Positions 1 through 11,247 of a stretch of 64,000 nucleotides of DNA are shown piece by piece. The position numbers and the translations under genes are program-made. Positions within the stretch are counted from its first letter, which is position 1; the number at the start of each line of letters is the position of its first letter. Below the pieces are notes generated by a model. The model was not told the origin of the DNA, did not search any database, and saw nothing but the letters and a program-made list of their open reading frames with translations. This DNA is from Maratus speciosus (Eukaryota; Arthropoda; Arachnida; Araneae; Salticidae): assembly GCA_963932465.1 (NCBI GenBank), contig OZ010791.1:158094012-158158011 (forward strand), in the 5' to 3' direction.

Positions 1-535
1 CTATATTTATTAACTTATAAGTTGTTAAAATATAAACTATACATTAAAATTAACAAAACCCCCTATAATTTCATATTAGCATAGTTGTTTCAATTTCAGG
101 ATCCAATAGCATTGTTAAAACAGCAGCAATATGTAGAAAAGCTGTACCACACGAGATTTGGAATGGCCCTTTAATAGGCTTAAAAATCTTCTCTTTTTAA
201 ACTCCAGACCTTAGTAAGCTGTCTGCTTCGAATAATAAATAAATTATAAAAATAACAGATAATAAAAATCTCCACATTTTAAATCCTTGACCTAAGTAAT
301 CTGCCCGTTTCCGGGCCATTCCATGAAAAACTGACAAAATACTCTGCGCGCGACACTTACAAAAATATCTATATTGACTTATGAGTTTTTAACACATAAA
401 CTATACATTAAAAATAACAAAAAACTGTAGATTTTCATATTAACATGGTTGCTTTAATTTGAGGATATAATAACATGGTTAAAACAGCAGAAATATGTGG
501 AAAAGCTGTCCCACACGTGACATGTAATGACCCCA
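1..535. repeat. Diverged tandem duplication, period about 367 bp
   Basis: Bases 1-170 and 369-535 are two diverged copies of one sequence. Both run through 'aaactatacattaaaa', 'cttcatatta-like' AT-rich text, 'gttaaaacagca' and 'gaaaagctgtaccacacg' (second copy 'gaaaagctgtcccacacg'). The intervening 200 bases are not duplicated inside the window, so the first unit may start upstream of base 1. No coding potential is visible. The family is unknown to me. Confidence 0.6.
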
Positions 536-573
536 AAAGACTATATACATTATTGATAAATTTATAGATGAAA

Positions 574-1041
574 TACAAGGTGGCCATACTTAAACTGACA
601 CTACTCTGAGTGTTCTGTAGCGCGATCTAATAGAGAGAATGACGCCAAACATTGCAAAAAGATTAAACAAGACGGAGTACGAAGGTTTCCGCGAAAAAAA
701 AAATTGGTTCCAAAGTCACCGCTAGGGGAAAATGTGGCGCTGTGTAACGGAAAAGAGAGTATTATTGCCATATTGAGCTTGAATTAAATCGTTAAATGTG
801 CTAAATAAAAGGTAATTTTATTTCAGTATTGATTCTGCATTTTTAAAATCTCTCTTTTCTGTTAAACAGCGCCACATGTTCCCCTAGCGGTGATTTTTGG
901 AACTGATTTTTCTTTCCTTTCCGCGGAATCCTTCGTCCCCCGTTTTGTTTAATCTTCTTACAAAATTTGGCGTCATTCTCTCAATTAGATCGCTGTACTG
1001 AACAGTCTGAGTACTGTAAGTTTAATTAAGGCCACCTTGTA
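574..1041. mobile_element. TA-flanked MITE with ~190-bp inverted repeats
   Basis: The left arm starts TA-CAAGGTGGCCATACTTAA and the right arm ends in its complement (TTAATTAAGGCCACCTTG-TA). The arms stay alignable for about 190 bases, through 'gcgatctaatagagagaatgacgcc' on one side and its complement on the other, to 'cgctaggggaa' near the middle. A TA on both outer edges suggests a Tc1/mariner-type target duplication. No ORF of note lies inside, so it must be non-autonomous if it is a transposon. Confidence 0.75.
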
Positions 1042-1346
1042 TTTTAGTTGCCTTGGTCTTTCTTTAGAACTCACGCATTTAATAAATTAAAAAATTCAAC
1101 AGTTCGTTTCCTCTATTTAAGTAGACGTGACAAAAAAAAGCATGTTTTTATGCTGTAGATGAAAATATTTCAAATGAAATAATATTATTTCTTCCATTTT
1201 GGAAGACAAAGAAAACTGCATTCAAATTATACATCTGCATAAAAACTGAAAGAATAAGTATTTTAAATCATTTTCATTTCACCACTATATGACACGTTAC
1301 CACGGCGCCTCGCAGACGAGGCTAAATACCAGCAAAGGGATCGGAT
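1042..1346. other. No gene seen
   Basis: AT-rich spacer between two TIR elements. I see no ORF, RNA-like fold or repeat here. The last ~40 bases are less AT-rich, next to the following element. Confidence 0.5.
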
Positions 1347-1831
1347 TTGTGAAATAGGGTAACTCCGGGAGAGTCGCCGCATACGGGATAGATGCCGCAC
1401 CCCTTCTATTTCTTGTAATTATCGATAGATGGTCGTCAAACGCACAGTATAGGTATGCAATGAGATTATTTTAACCAGTGTATAGCGTGAATCCTATTTC
1501 GATGTTTACTTGCAGAAGTACAATCCTTAATTTGATGTAAGCGCACGATTTCACTGTCCAAACTTTTAAACACGTTATGTTTAAATACTTTTCATACACT
1601 AATTACTAAATGCATGCATGATTTCGAAGTCAAAACTAAGTGTAGCGTTTGTATAGAGTACTGTGTGTATGATTACGCCATTCCCCTTAGCGATGGCAGG
1701 TAACTGTGATGGCCGACGTCTGCACCATGCAAAATGGGATACATGCCGCACTGCTATTCCGGTATACATGCCGCAGATTCTTTTGTATGGGATGATTAAG
1801 TGTTATTAACTTTTCCTTTTCTTTTTGCACA

Positions 1832-1959
1832 GACTAACCATGTTAGGCATGTTATTAAATTTACTAAAACCAAAGGAGAAAAAGGGGAAAATAAAAAGTG
1901 AGAAAAGCAAGAAAGATGCAAGCCAAGATGATAATAATGAAAAATTGGATTACGCGTAA
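1832..1959 (+). CDS. Short exon-like ORF inside the TIR element
   Basis: A pyrimidine-rich tract ending 'ctttttgcacag' is followed by an open frame running to a TAA at 1957-1959. From the ATG at 1840 it would encode 39 residues, very lysine-rich, ending in an acidic stretch (DASQDDNNEKLDYA). The acceptor-like junction and charged C-terminus would fit the last exon of a transposase or accessory protein, but there is no family match I recognise and no upstream exon. It may be chance. Confidence 0.2.
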
Positions 1960-2090
1960 CGCAGACGTTCTTTGCAAACTACTCCAAAAAAGAGGAAGTG
2001 TAATTGGCTTCGTTGCATCATGTCTTTAAATGTAGTTACATAAAGAATGTACTTTTTCGACATTTTTTTCTGTAGATTGAAGTCGATCTC

Positions 2091-2297
2091 TTAACCCATT
2101 TGGACCATAGGTGCATATAAGCACCTTCATAAAGAGCTTACAAAATTTGTTTCTGGCACCAGTAAAAAAGAAAAGTATTATTTGCTTTGTTTAATTAGAG
2201 CATTTTCATGATTATTTAAGTAAAGGTAACTTCTTTTAAAAAAGTGGTACCAACCGAATAAAATTTGTGTAAAAGCCACCGGTCCCGAAAGGGTTAA
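2091..2297. mobile_element. TTAA-flanked MITE (piggyBac-type), 207 bp
   Basis: It starts TTAACCCATTTGGACC and ends GGTCCCGAAAGGGTTAA, giving a ~16-bp inverted repeat directly bounded by TTAA. TTAA targets and CCC/GGG termini are characteristic of the piggyBac superfamily. A short internal hairpin (GGTGCATATAAGCACC) lies next to the left end. The element at 15855-16066 has the same size and ends. It is nested in the 1347-2835 element, so it inserted later. Confidence 0.75.
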
Positions 2298-2835
2298 AAA
2301 ATAAATTATGTAAACACAATTTTACTTTTTTTTCTTTTCCCTTTCTAATACATAGATGTTACGTTGTTGCTGAAATAACAATTAAAATTTAATGTAAAAA
2401 AAAAAATAAGACGATAATTTTAATAGTGAAAGTAGGCAACAATTATTAATTTGATCTACAAATACGTTTCATTGTACTCATTTAGTTTCATTTTGTTATT
2501 ACATCCATAATTATAGTCCAGATATGAATATTTTTTTGAATATTTTTATTTATAACTTCATTCTGTTCTTATTACAAGCGCGGCATAACTACCGCACGAG
2601 TGCGGCGTCTCAGCCTGAATGTACGGGTGACGCGCCGCTGTGTACTGTTTTAGAAAAAAATTGTTAAAAAATATTAATAATTTGTTTTGAATTTTTTGTC
2701 GCAGTACACGTGTTGTATATTTAACATTAAATAGCACAGCATGATTTTTTTTTTTTTTTTATATCCACCATGGGACTTTAAACACAAATTCAAAAAAATG
2801 TGCGGTATAAATCCCGGAATTACCTTATTCCACAC

Positions 2836-3465
2836 TCATATTATCTCAGAATTGACTCTTCTTCATATTATTTACAGGCAGACCGGACTCGTTTCAGCTG
2901 CCTTTATGTAACAGTATTGTTTATTTCCTATTTCTGTTGAGAAATTGGATAATTTTTAACAGTTAAAATATCTGTTGATTAATTATTCAAAATATATTAA
3001 TTTTATTATTAACGGTTTATCATAAAATGTTAAATTACTCGCGTATCCACATATTATAAATAATTGTCATTGCATTCCAAAATAGCCTAATGTCTTTGAT
3101 TTTCTCTATAGTCTACTATACTAATAACCTATCCAGTTTTCACATGTATTCAATGTTATTATAGAGTTGTTTCATTGTATAAACACTGGAAAATTTATTG
3201 CTTACCATTCAATGCGTCAAACTTAGTTTTAAAATGCAAATTAACTTGTTTCTGATGCAGGTCTGACTCTCTCCTTGTAACGTGGCTCAGGTGTAAGGCA
3301 GTTTTGAGGACAATAGATTGCAACATGTTACTGGTTGCCTCTATAAGCGTGAATGCTTGATCAAAACTTTTGGGTTCTAAATTTTTGTTTCTATAGTGAA
3401 AAAAAAGTGTTTTGTTTTCATTGGGGTCCAGGGCTTAATTTATAACAAAAAAGTACCGGAGTTCT
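2836..3465. other. No gene seen
   Basis: AT-rich sequence with no convincing ORF, RNA or repeat structure. It ends at an (AT)n run at 3466-3483, where the LINE fragment stops. Confidence 0.5.
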
Positions 3466-3483
3466 AATATATATATATATAAA

Positions 3484-4316
3484 CTCGGTTTATGGCGTCA
3501 GATGCCGCCATCCGAAGAATCTACAAGAGTCTTTTTGCATTTCTTCCGGTCAAGGGTCCATTCCTCTTCCAGTGGTCTTCCCCGTTCCCTTTTTTTGTTT
3601 GTTTCATAATTGAATGTTATTTTGGGTAGTCTTTCCTCATTCATTCTTTTGACATGGCCATACCAGATTAATTGCTTTTTTTGGATATCATGCAATATGG
3701 TTCCCTTTATTTTCATCATTTCCTTGATTCTGTCATTTCTTATTTTTTCTATTCTTGATATCCAGCAGGATCTACTTAGGGCGTCCATTTCTACTGCCGC
3801 TAATTTCTTTCGTTCTGTCTCCATAATTCTCCATCCTTCTGCTCCATATAACAATATGATCTTTACAATAGAGTTGTATATGTTATATTTTCTTTTCCTA
3901 GAGATCTCCTTACTCCACCAAATAGAATTTAATAGTTTTACAGCCTTTCTCCCCTGACAAATTCTGTATTTAATTTCCTGTGAGTCTCTTCCTTCTCTAT
4001 TAATGTCTACACCTAAATATCTATAATGCTCGCAGTTATGTTATTAGTTTTTTATGCTATTAGTTAGATTTAGGTCTGTCTCATTTCCTCCTATACATAG
4101 GTATTTGGTCTTGCTGACGTTCATGTGAAGTCCCCATTTCTCAAATTCTTCCTTAATTTTCACCGTCATTTCCTCTAAATCATTTTTACTTTTTGCAATT
4201 ATAACTTGGTCATCTGCGAATTGTAGAGAAAAATTGACGTTCCATTCATATTAAGTCCCCTTCCTCTGCATTTCTTCTTCCACATTTTCAATGCTTCTAA
4301 TATTCTGGAGTATTAA
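3484..4316 (-). pseudogene. Non-LTR retrotransposon reverse transcriptase fragment
   Basis: Read on the minus strand, an open frame at 3854-3498 encodes about 118 residues including AVEMDALSRSCWISRIEKIR and IQKKQLIWYGHVKRM. This is the C-terminal region typical of endonuclease/reverse-transcriptase LINE proteins. Further upstream, around 4200, the same strand reads QFADDQVIIAK. The FADD matches the catalytic YxDD-type box, and the sequence after it, ending NVSKTKYLCIGG, fits the next RT motif. Stops and frame changes separate the two parts, and there is no N-terminal endonuclease, so this is a 5'-truncated dead copy. Its 3' end abuts an (AT)n run, as in LINEs that end in simple repeats. The clade (RTE-like or other) is uncertain. 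Confidence 0.8.
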
Positions 4317-4487
4317 AAACCGTGGTGTGTTCCAATCTGCATATATTTCATACATTATATGCAAAATATAAAGCAGTTTTGACTTCAGAAAAAGAAATTT
4401 CTTAATTCATTTTGACTACCATCTATATACATGTATATATAATAAGACCTAAGCAAGTCGGAAATTGTACGTCAAACGTGGTAAATG

Positions 4488-6099
4488 AGGTGCGTTCGTA
4501 CTATAATTGATTTTATAAATATTCAGATCTTGGCGCAATAACTGTTGCACTCTTATGCATGAATGCATAAATATAAAATTTATTACGATTATTTATATTA
4601 AATTTAGTAATACGGAAATAATTGGACTATTAAATAGAAAGACATTCACCATGGCAACCTAGAATCATTACCAATCATGGCATATCATTGAATTAATTAC
4701 GTATGTGGGGCATTCTCACAATCTTTTGACTTTCGGGAATAAAAATCTGGGGAAATTAAACTTGCTAAAATAATATTTTAATCTGATAGACGAATGCCTT
4801 AATGATTCAAAATAAAGAGAAAATGGTCAGCAGGGAAATTTTTTTTATTTAACTGAGTTTTAAGTTAACCTTGCGAGTTTAATTTTCCTTACCATTTTAC
4901 CACTATAACTTTTTATTTTCTTCTAAATTTTTACTTATAATGAATTTGCATAATACCCACAGGACATTCAAATAAAAAATAATAAAAATGTAGTACTTTT
5001 AATACAGAATTTTTGTATAACATTGTCTTACAGGGGTGTTAAAGAAAGAACGGTAAGGTAAAAAAAGGGGACGGTATAGGAAAAAAGGATAGAAATGGGA
5101 AAAAAAGGGACAGTAAGGATGGAACGGTAAGGAAAATTACCACCTATTTTTAGGAAAATCATGTTAAGACTAAGTGATAGCCACAATGTTCATTGATTTT
5201 TAGAAACAGTTGTTAACATTGGATTAAATTTAAATTATTTTTTAACTTTACTTCGAAAAGTGCAGAAAAAGACCTTGGGGACGGTAAGACTACCAATAAA
5301 GCCACGATCTTGAAATTGATATTTAAATGCTGATTTAAATTCTGCAGTAAATTTCCTGTGAAAGAATTTTAGACATTCTTTCTCTAGCATACTTCTGCAT
5401 GAGAAAAAACTTGAAAAAAAATTCTGTGGCTGCATCTGAAGTGATTTTCTGTATAAGTTTAGCAAGAGGGACGGTAAGGATGAAAAATCCAGGGACAGCG
5501 TTCAAAAAATAATATCAACCCTAAAAATGTGTGCAGGTTAATTTTTTTGCTACATATTTATATATAAAAAAAGAAATTGTCCCAGTTTCGGAAAAAAATT
5601 ACATCGAATTACTTTTATTAAAACAATTTTATACACACAGCTCCAAACTTAAAAATCAGCATCAGGGACACGGGACGGAATAGGAGTTTCCCTGGTATTT
5701 GGACTCCCAACGTCGTCCAAAACTTATTTATCTCGCTAATATTGTTATGCAATCATGCAATGGGATGTTCCCCAGTATATGAAATAAAAAACACACACAC
5801 GAAAATGTATTAAAATAAAAATTATTATTCAGGGAAACAAAAGTCAAAATATTGTGAGAATGCCCCATGTATGATAGGATTTCATAGAATAAAAAAAAAA
5901 AACTTTTATTGATATCGTTTAAAGTTTTGATTCGATTTTCATAAAATTTGAAGTGACTCGACAAAATTCTGCAACGATTATATGTATTAAATTTCAAACT
6001 ATTCGGCTGGGTAGTTTTTGCGCTGTTATATGTGTGACAGACGGACGGATCAGACGGCGACTATAGGTGCTACGTATTTATATAATTACGAACGCACCT
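4488..6099. mobile_element. TIR element with AGGTGCGTTCGTA ends
   Basis: It starts AGGTGCGTTCGTA and ends in the exact complement TACGAACGCACCT. A second matching inverted block lies about 215 bases inside each end (GGGGCATTCTCACAAT at ~4707, complement at ~5860). The right end also folds as a terminal hairpin (AGGTGC..CGTA against TACG..GCACCT). A related end occurs at 17954-18145. The interior has only short ORFs with no recognisable domain, so it is either non-autonomous or fully decayed. Internal GGGACGGTAAGG-like repeats are annotated separately. Confidence 0.65.
5040..5690 (+). repeat. Scattered GGGACGGTAAGG-like motifs
   Basis: Variants of GGGACGGTAAGG occur near 5048, 5069, 5108, 5121, 5278, 5467, 5490 and 5660, some separated by only 20-40 bases and others by 150-200. 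All lie on the same strand inside the 4488-6099 element. They could be internal binding sites or remnants of a degenerate minisatellite. Confidence 0.5.
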
Positions 6100-7646
6100 A
6101 AAAAGGAACAGAACAAAAGCATGAACATCAGAAGCGGGGAATTTTCAGAAATCCTACTCGCCAAGGATTTCTTTGTATTAAGTAGCAAAACTCAACACAC
6201 AGCACTTTCCTGGCGTGCTTCGGTGCTCAATATTTATAAGCTCCGGTGGGTTCCGAGTAACATATAAATACAGTCGTTCCCGTTTAAACGAATATTGACG
6301 GTTCCAGAAACAATATTTAATTAAGCGGGTATTTGATTAAACGGGGAATCATAGCTCTAATATTTAATACGTATAAAACGGCAAAATAACCATCTACGGT
6401 ATATTTAAATAACAGCATAATAAATCGTTAATAGAATAACATAAACTAAAATAAATACAAATGCTAATATAAAGTAAATGCGGATTAATTTATGTCAGTA
6501 CATACATTTATACGGTTTACATCACACTTAATGCAGCTCGCTTGAATTTGGTCAAAACATTGCAATTTATAATTTAAGTTACTTATATTGCCTTAAAAAA
6601 ATCGGTTAAAGTGGAATTTTAAAGGAGTAAATATCGAGTTATTTTTCGAATGAGTGCAAATTATCACAACTACCATCTCGAGTCTCGAAGTGATGGCGCA
6701 TTGCGATTAAAGCTTGCTTAACAGCAAGAAGTGATGGTGGGGAGATCAATGTAGGGAAATCATTTGACCTGTCCATTATACACCTGCCGGCAGAAATCAT
6801 TGCAGGAAGAACTAAAAATTGGTTTTCAGCGTAAGGGAACCGAAAATGACAAAAGGTGGAAGGAAATTTCAGCTGAAACGTGCTTTCCGCGCCTATTTTC
6901 AAACATCGGTCACACAGTTGTTATTCGATTAAGCGGGGACGTTCGTGTAAGGTATTTGGTTTAAGCGGGGGAAAATAACATAGAACCAATAGGAATAAAT
7001 TTGGTTCCGGAGGATTCTATTCGAATAAGTGGGATATTCGATTATCCGTGACCCGATTAATTGGGGAGGACTGTATTCACTAAAAATAAAGAAGCACTGG
7101 AGCGACGTTCCTGTGAGCTTCGGTGTAAATTAGGCGTGGAGCTAAAAAGTTTATTAGTAAAAATATTTTACAAACACGAACAACAAGCAGCCTGTAAACA
7201 TACCACGACCCCAAATAAAAATGACAGGTATGGTTGTAGTTAATTCTGGCCTTCTTCCTCGCATTTCGGACAATGTTGGGTCAAAAAATTATTGGTTCTA
7301 TATTTGCGAGCGCTTGATAGAAGTATGCTTCTGCGTGTGCGACTTTCTACGTGACATATGTAAGCATTTCGATAAGAAAGAACGCAAATAACTGGAGATG
7401 GCTGGGAAAGGAAAATATAACTTAGGCTTTGGTTTTTCAGAAGTGTTGTTCGTTGGGCTCCGGAGAGCAGTATTTACGAAGTCCGATGAACTCTGAACAA
7501 TATTTAAATATTCACTAAAAACAAAGAAGCATCGGAGCTAAGCTCCAGCAAAAATTAAGCACTGTTGGGGTCTCTATATTCGCGGGAATCATCCCATTAT
7601 CATCAGCCTGTACACATGGTTAGATTAATATAAAATCGAATTTCCA
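6100..7646. repeat. Diverged direct repeats around a pogo MITE
   Basis: ATTCACTAAAAATAAAGAAG with the following GCACTGGAGC at ~7075 recurs as 'attcactaaaaacaaagaag' with 'gcatcggagc' at ~7510, about 437 bases apart. The region before the MITE (6100-6270) and after it (7074-7646) reads as one sequence split by the insertion. Short ORFs here show no family features. Confidence 0.45.
6271..7073. mobile_element. pogo/Tigger-like MITE, 803 bp, TA target
   Basis: The ends are CAGTCGTTCCCGTTTAAACG and the complement of CAGTCCTCCCCAATTAATCG, with TA immediately outside (6269-6270 and 7074-7075). CAGTCxTCCCC termini with a TA duplication are typical of pogo/Tigger elements. Near both ends are GATTAAGCGGGG-like repeats. 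Two frames of 66-87 codons run through it, but they show no transposase motifs. Confidence 0.7.
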
Positions 7647-7650
7647 CTAT

Positions 7651-7653
<3 letters not shown>

Positions 7654-7682
<29 letters not shown>
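7654..7682. repeat. (TA)n microsatellite
   Basis: An uninterrupted run of about 14 TA dinucleotides. Confidence 0.9.
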
Positions 7683-7686
<4 letters not shown>

Positions 7687-8283
7687 GTATGCGAAAATTA
7701 TCTTACATTTATTTCTTAAAAAATATACCTTTCAAGAGTAAAAGTTATAATAAAAACACACTTGGGCAAATAATATGCAAAGAAGTACGTTAATAATCTT
7801 CTTCTCGAGTTATGTTATAAAATTACATCTGCCTTTCAAATTTAATATGCAATCCTTTTTGTCATAGACATCAAACTGTTCCAAATTACTTTCCGTTGCT
7901 TATCCTTTCTTAACGTTATATGCAGTTACTTTAACTTAGGCTTTTGTAAATTTTGTCGGCCGGATCAAGTTGCCAGTCTTTAACATAATAGATGAGTTAA
8001 TTGAGTTATCTCAGGCGAAACAGAACGCCACCATTCATGAAGGGATTATTTTAAATCGCTCTCATAAATACTTTCACTTCTATTACCATCAAAGAGCATT
8101 TTACAACACATTTAACGTCTTCTGGATAAAATAAAAATTTCAGAACTGAATATAATCTTAATCATAATAAAGCTTATCAAGTCAGAATATAATGTTAATT
8201 ATTTTGAAATCCCAAGACCAAAGAAAGAAGCCAATTAATAACTCCAACAGTCAAAACCTGATTAAAATTTTATACGATGCATA
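7683..8283. other. No gene seen
   Basis: AT-rich sequence between the microsatellite and the next MITE. No supported ORF, RNA or repeat. Confidence 0.5.
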
Positions 8284-8845
8284 TTAAGGGGACCAGGAAA
8301 GCAAAATTCAAGCAAAAAATCGATTTTTACTTTTTTATATCATTAAATAGTTTAAACTTTTATCTTTCCAACGATGTGTCACACATGTTTATATATATAA
8401 AAAAATAAGTGTTGAAATTATACATTTTTTCTAAGAATTCACAGCTTAATGGCCATTTGAATCTTTAACTGACTTTTCTCAAAAACTTGGATTTTTCATG
8501 TTTGTGTTCTTTTTTTCAATATCTATTAAACTTATGAACTCAGATTTTTTTATTGCTTATATTATGTTATATTAATACTTTAACACAGGGATTTAATGAT
8601 TTGTTGAGAAGTATTTATTTTAGGCAGTGAAATCTTACCAAAAATGCTAATTTAAAAATGACTTCCAATAAATAATTAATTTTTAGTTTCACTTAGAAAT
8701 AAAATGGCCCGTTAAAATACGTAAAACATATTATTCTAACTACTCTAAAAAATCTAGACCTCTATCTTTCACCATTTCTGATTAAAAGGTACATAAAGTT
8801 GGTGAATTTAACATGGCAGAGATAGGGTTTTCCCGGTCCCCTTAA
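8284..8845. mobile_element. TTAA-flanked MITE, 562 bp
   Basis: It begins TTAAGGGGACCAGGAAAGC and ends with the complement of TTAAGGGGACCGGGAAAACC. These are near-identical inverted ends on TTAA sites, the piggyBac signature. No ORF is present. Its right TTAA (8842-8845) is also the left TTAA of the next element, so two related MITEs are abutted on one target site. Confidence 0.75.
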
Positions 8846-8853
8846 GGGGATCC

Positions 8854-11209
8854 GGAGTTAAAAAGTCCTTCCGGCCAGTGCCGGGAGGAAGAGGTAGCTT
8901 TCATATTCCTTATTTTAAAAAAGCCAACTTATATTATTCAAACACACGAAGCTCAATTTAGTGGAAGCCGAATATAGGAGATTCAATACTAATTTTTATC
9001 AATACTAAATCATTATGAATGAGAATTTCGCGAAATTAGTCAGCTTTATCCAAGCTGCTTTTATTTAAAGTAACTTATATTTGGCTGCCAAATTCGGCGA
9101 TTTCTTAAAGTGCCTGCCATTTTAAGACAACATGGTGGATGAGGCTAACCAGTGAACTTGCTCGAGACCTTAGTAATTGCTGTGCACATGCTCACTCACG
9201 GCATCGGAATTGGTTGATATATACGAGTGCTCTCGCAGGCAAAAAATCAGATTTATCAAAATGTCACCCACATTAGAAATTGAAACTGCTATATCTGAGC
9301 CATTTTTTAAGATAAAGACAAACAAAACATGCTCCTGAATCCTTATATCAAGGTCAAATACTTAAGAAAGAAACCTTTTTCAATTTCTAATTTTTTTGCT
9401 TCTCACTTTAAATATAATTTTTTTTTTAATTTAATGACCGCCATTTTGAAGCAAGATGGCTGATGAAGCTGGCCAGCGAACTTGGTCGAGATATTGATGT
9501 ATACTATCCACATGCCTTCTTCCATAGAAATAGGCGAATACGTGTGTTATCGCGTGACAAATACAAGATCGTTTCAAAGTGTTAGCTATGCTAGAAATTC
9601 AAAGTACTATAATTCAACCATTTTGTAAGATGTAAACAAAAGAACAAATTTTCAGAAACAAAAACTGCTCCAGAATCTTTGTAGCAAGGCCAAACACATA
9701 AAAAAAATCTTTTTCATTTTCCAATTTTTTAATACCTCATTTTAAATTTTAAATTAATTTTTTTTTAAATGGCAAACCTTTTGAAACAACATGGCGAATG
9801 AACCTGGCCAACGAACTCGGTCGAGACATTAGTATGTACTATGTACAGACCAAGTTACATCCAAATCTGTTCATAAATACGCCTGTTATCGCGTGACAAA
9901 TATCAGGTCGTTTTAAAATGTCAGCCACAATAGAAATTCAAAATGCTATAACTCAGCCATTTTTTTAGATATAGACGAAACAAAACCTATTACGGAATAT
10001 TTGTATTAAGGTCAAACACATACGAAAAAATCTTTTTCATTTTCCAAATTTTTGGTATGTCATTTTAAATTTTAAATTTTTTAAAATTTTTTAAATGGCC
10101 GCCATTTTGAAACAAAATGGCGGATGAAACTGGACAACGAACTCGGTGGAGATATTTGTATGTACTATGTACACACCAAGGTACATCAAAATCGGTTCAT
10201 AATTACGTCCGTTATCACGTGACAAATATCGGGACGTTTCAAAATGTCAGCCACGCTAGAAATTCAAAATGCTATAACTCAGCCATTTTTTAAGATATAG
10301 ACGAAACAAAAACTGCTCCCGAATCTTTTTATCAAGTTCAAACACATAAGAAAAAAATTTTTTTTCAATTTTCAATTTTTTGGTACCACATTTCAAATTT
10401 AAGTTTTTCTTAAAATTTTAAATGGCCGCCATTTTTAAACAAGATGGCGGATGAAGCTGGCCAACGAACTCGGTCGAGACATTGGTATGTACTATGTATA
10501 AACGAAGTTACATCCAAATCGGTTCATAAATACTCCTTTTATCGTGTGACAAAATTCAGGACGTTTCAAAATGTCAGCCACACTATAAATTCAAAATGCT
10601 ATAACTCAGCCATTTTTTAATTTATAGACGAAACAAAAACTGCTTTGGAGTCTTTGTATAAAGGTCAAATACACAAGAAAAAAATATTTTTCCATTTTCT
10701 GTTTTTTGGTACAACATTTCAAATTTTAAATTTTTTAAAATTTTTTAACTGGCCGCCATTTTGAAACAAAATGGCGGATGAAGCTGGCCAACGAACTCGG
10801 TGGAGTTATTTGTATGTACTATGTACACACCAAGGTACATCAAAATCGGTTCATAAATACGCCCGTTATCACGTGACAAAAATCAGGACGTTTCAAAATG
10901 TCAGCCACGCTAGAAATTCAAAATGCTATAACTCAGCCATTTTTTAAGATATAGACGAAACAAAAACTGCTTCGGAGTCTTTGTATAAAGGTCAAATACA
11001 TAAGAAAAAAATATTTTTCCATTTTTTGTTTTTTGGTACAACATTTCAAATTTTAAATTTTTTTTAAAATTTTAAATGGCCGCCATTTTGAAACAAAATG
11101 GCGGATGAAGCTGGCCAACGAACTCGGTCGAGACATTGGTATGTACTATGTACACACCGAATTACATCCAAATCGGTTCATAAATACGAGAGTTACAGTG
11201 TGACATAGG

Positions 11210-11247
<38 letters not shown>

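Larger units (their letters stand above)
1347..2835. mobile_element. TIR element with repeated CGGGATxxATRCCGCAC motif
   Basis: The ends form a 23-24-bp imperfect inverted repeat: TTGTGAAATAGGGTAACTCC at 1347 and the complement of GTGTGGAATAAGGTAATTCC ending at 2835, both continuing into GGGA. Inside lie at least five versions of CGGGATAGATGCCGCAC: near 1385, 1735 and 1761 on +, and near 2580 and 2800 on -. Repeated motifs just inside both ends are a usual arrangement of transposase-binding sites in cut-and-paste elements. A separate TTAA MITE sits inside. I cannot name the superfamily because no target duplication is evident and no transposase is recognisable. Confidence 0.6.

Noticed and set aside
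3610..3957. 115-codon plus-strand ORF with hydrophobic runs
   Set aside because: It is the antisense of the LINE reverse-transcriptase fragment.
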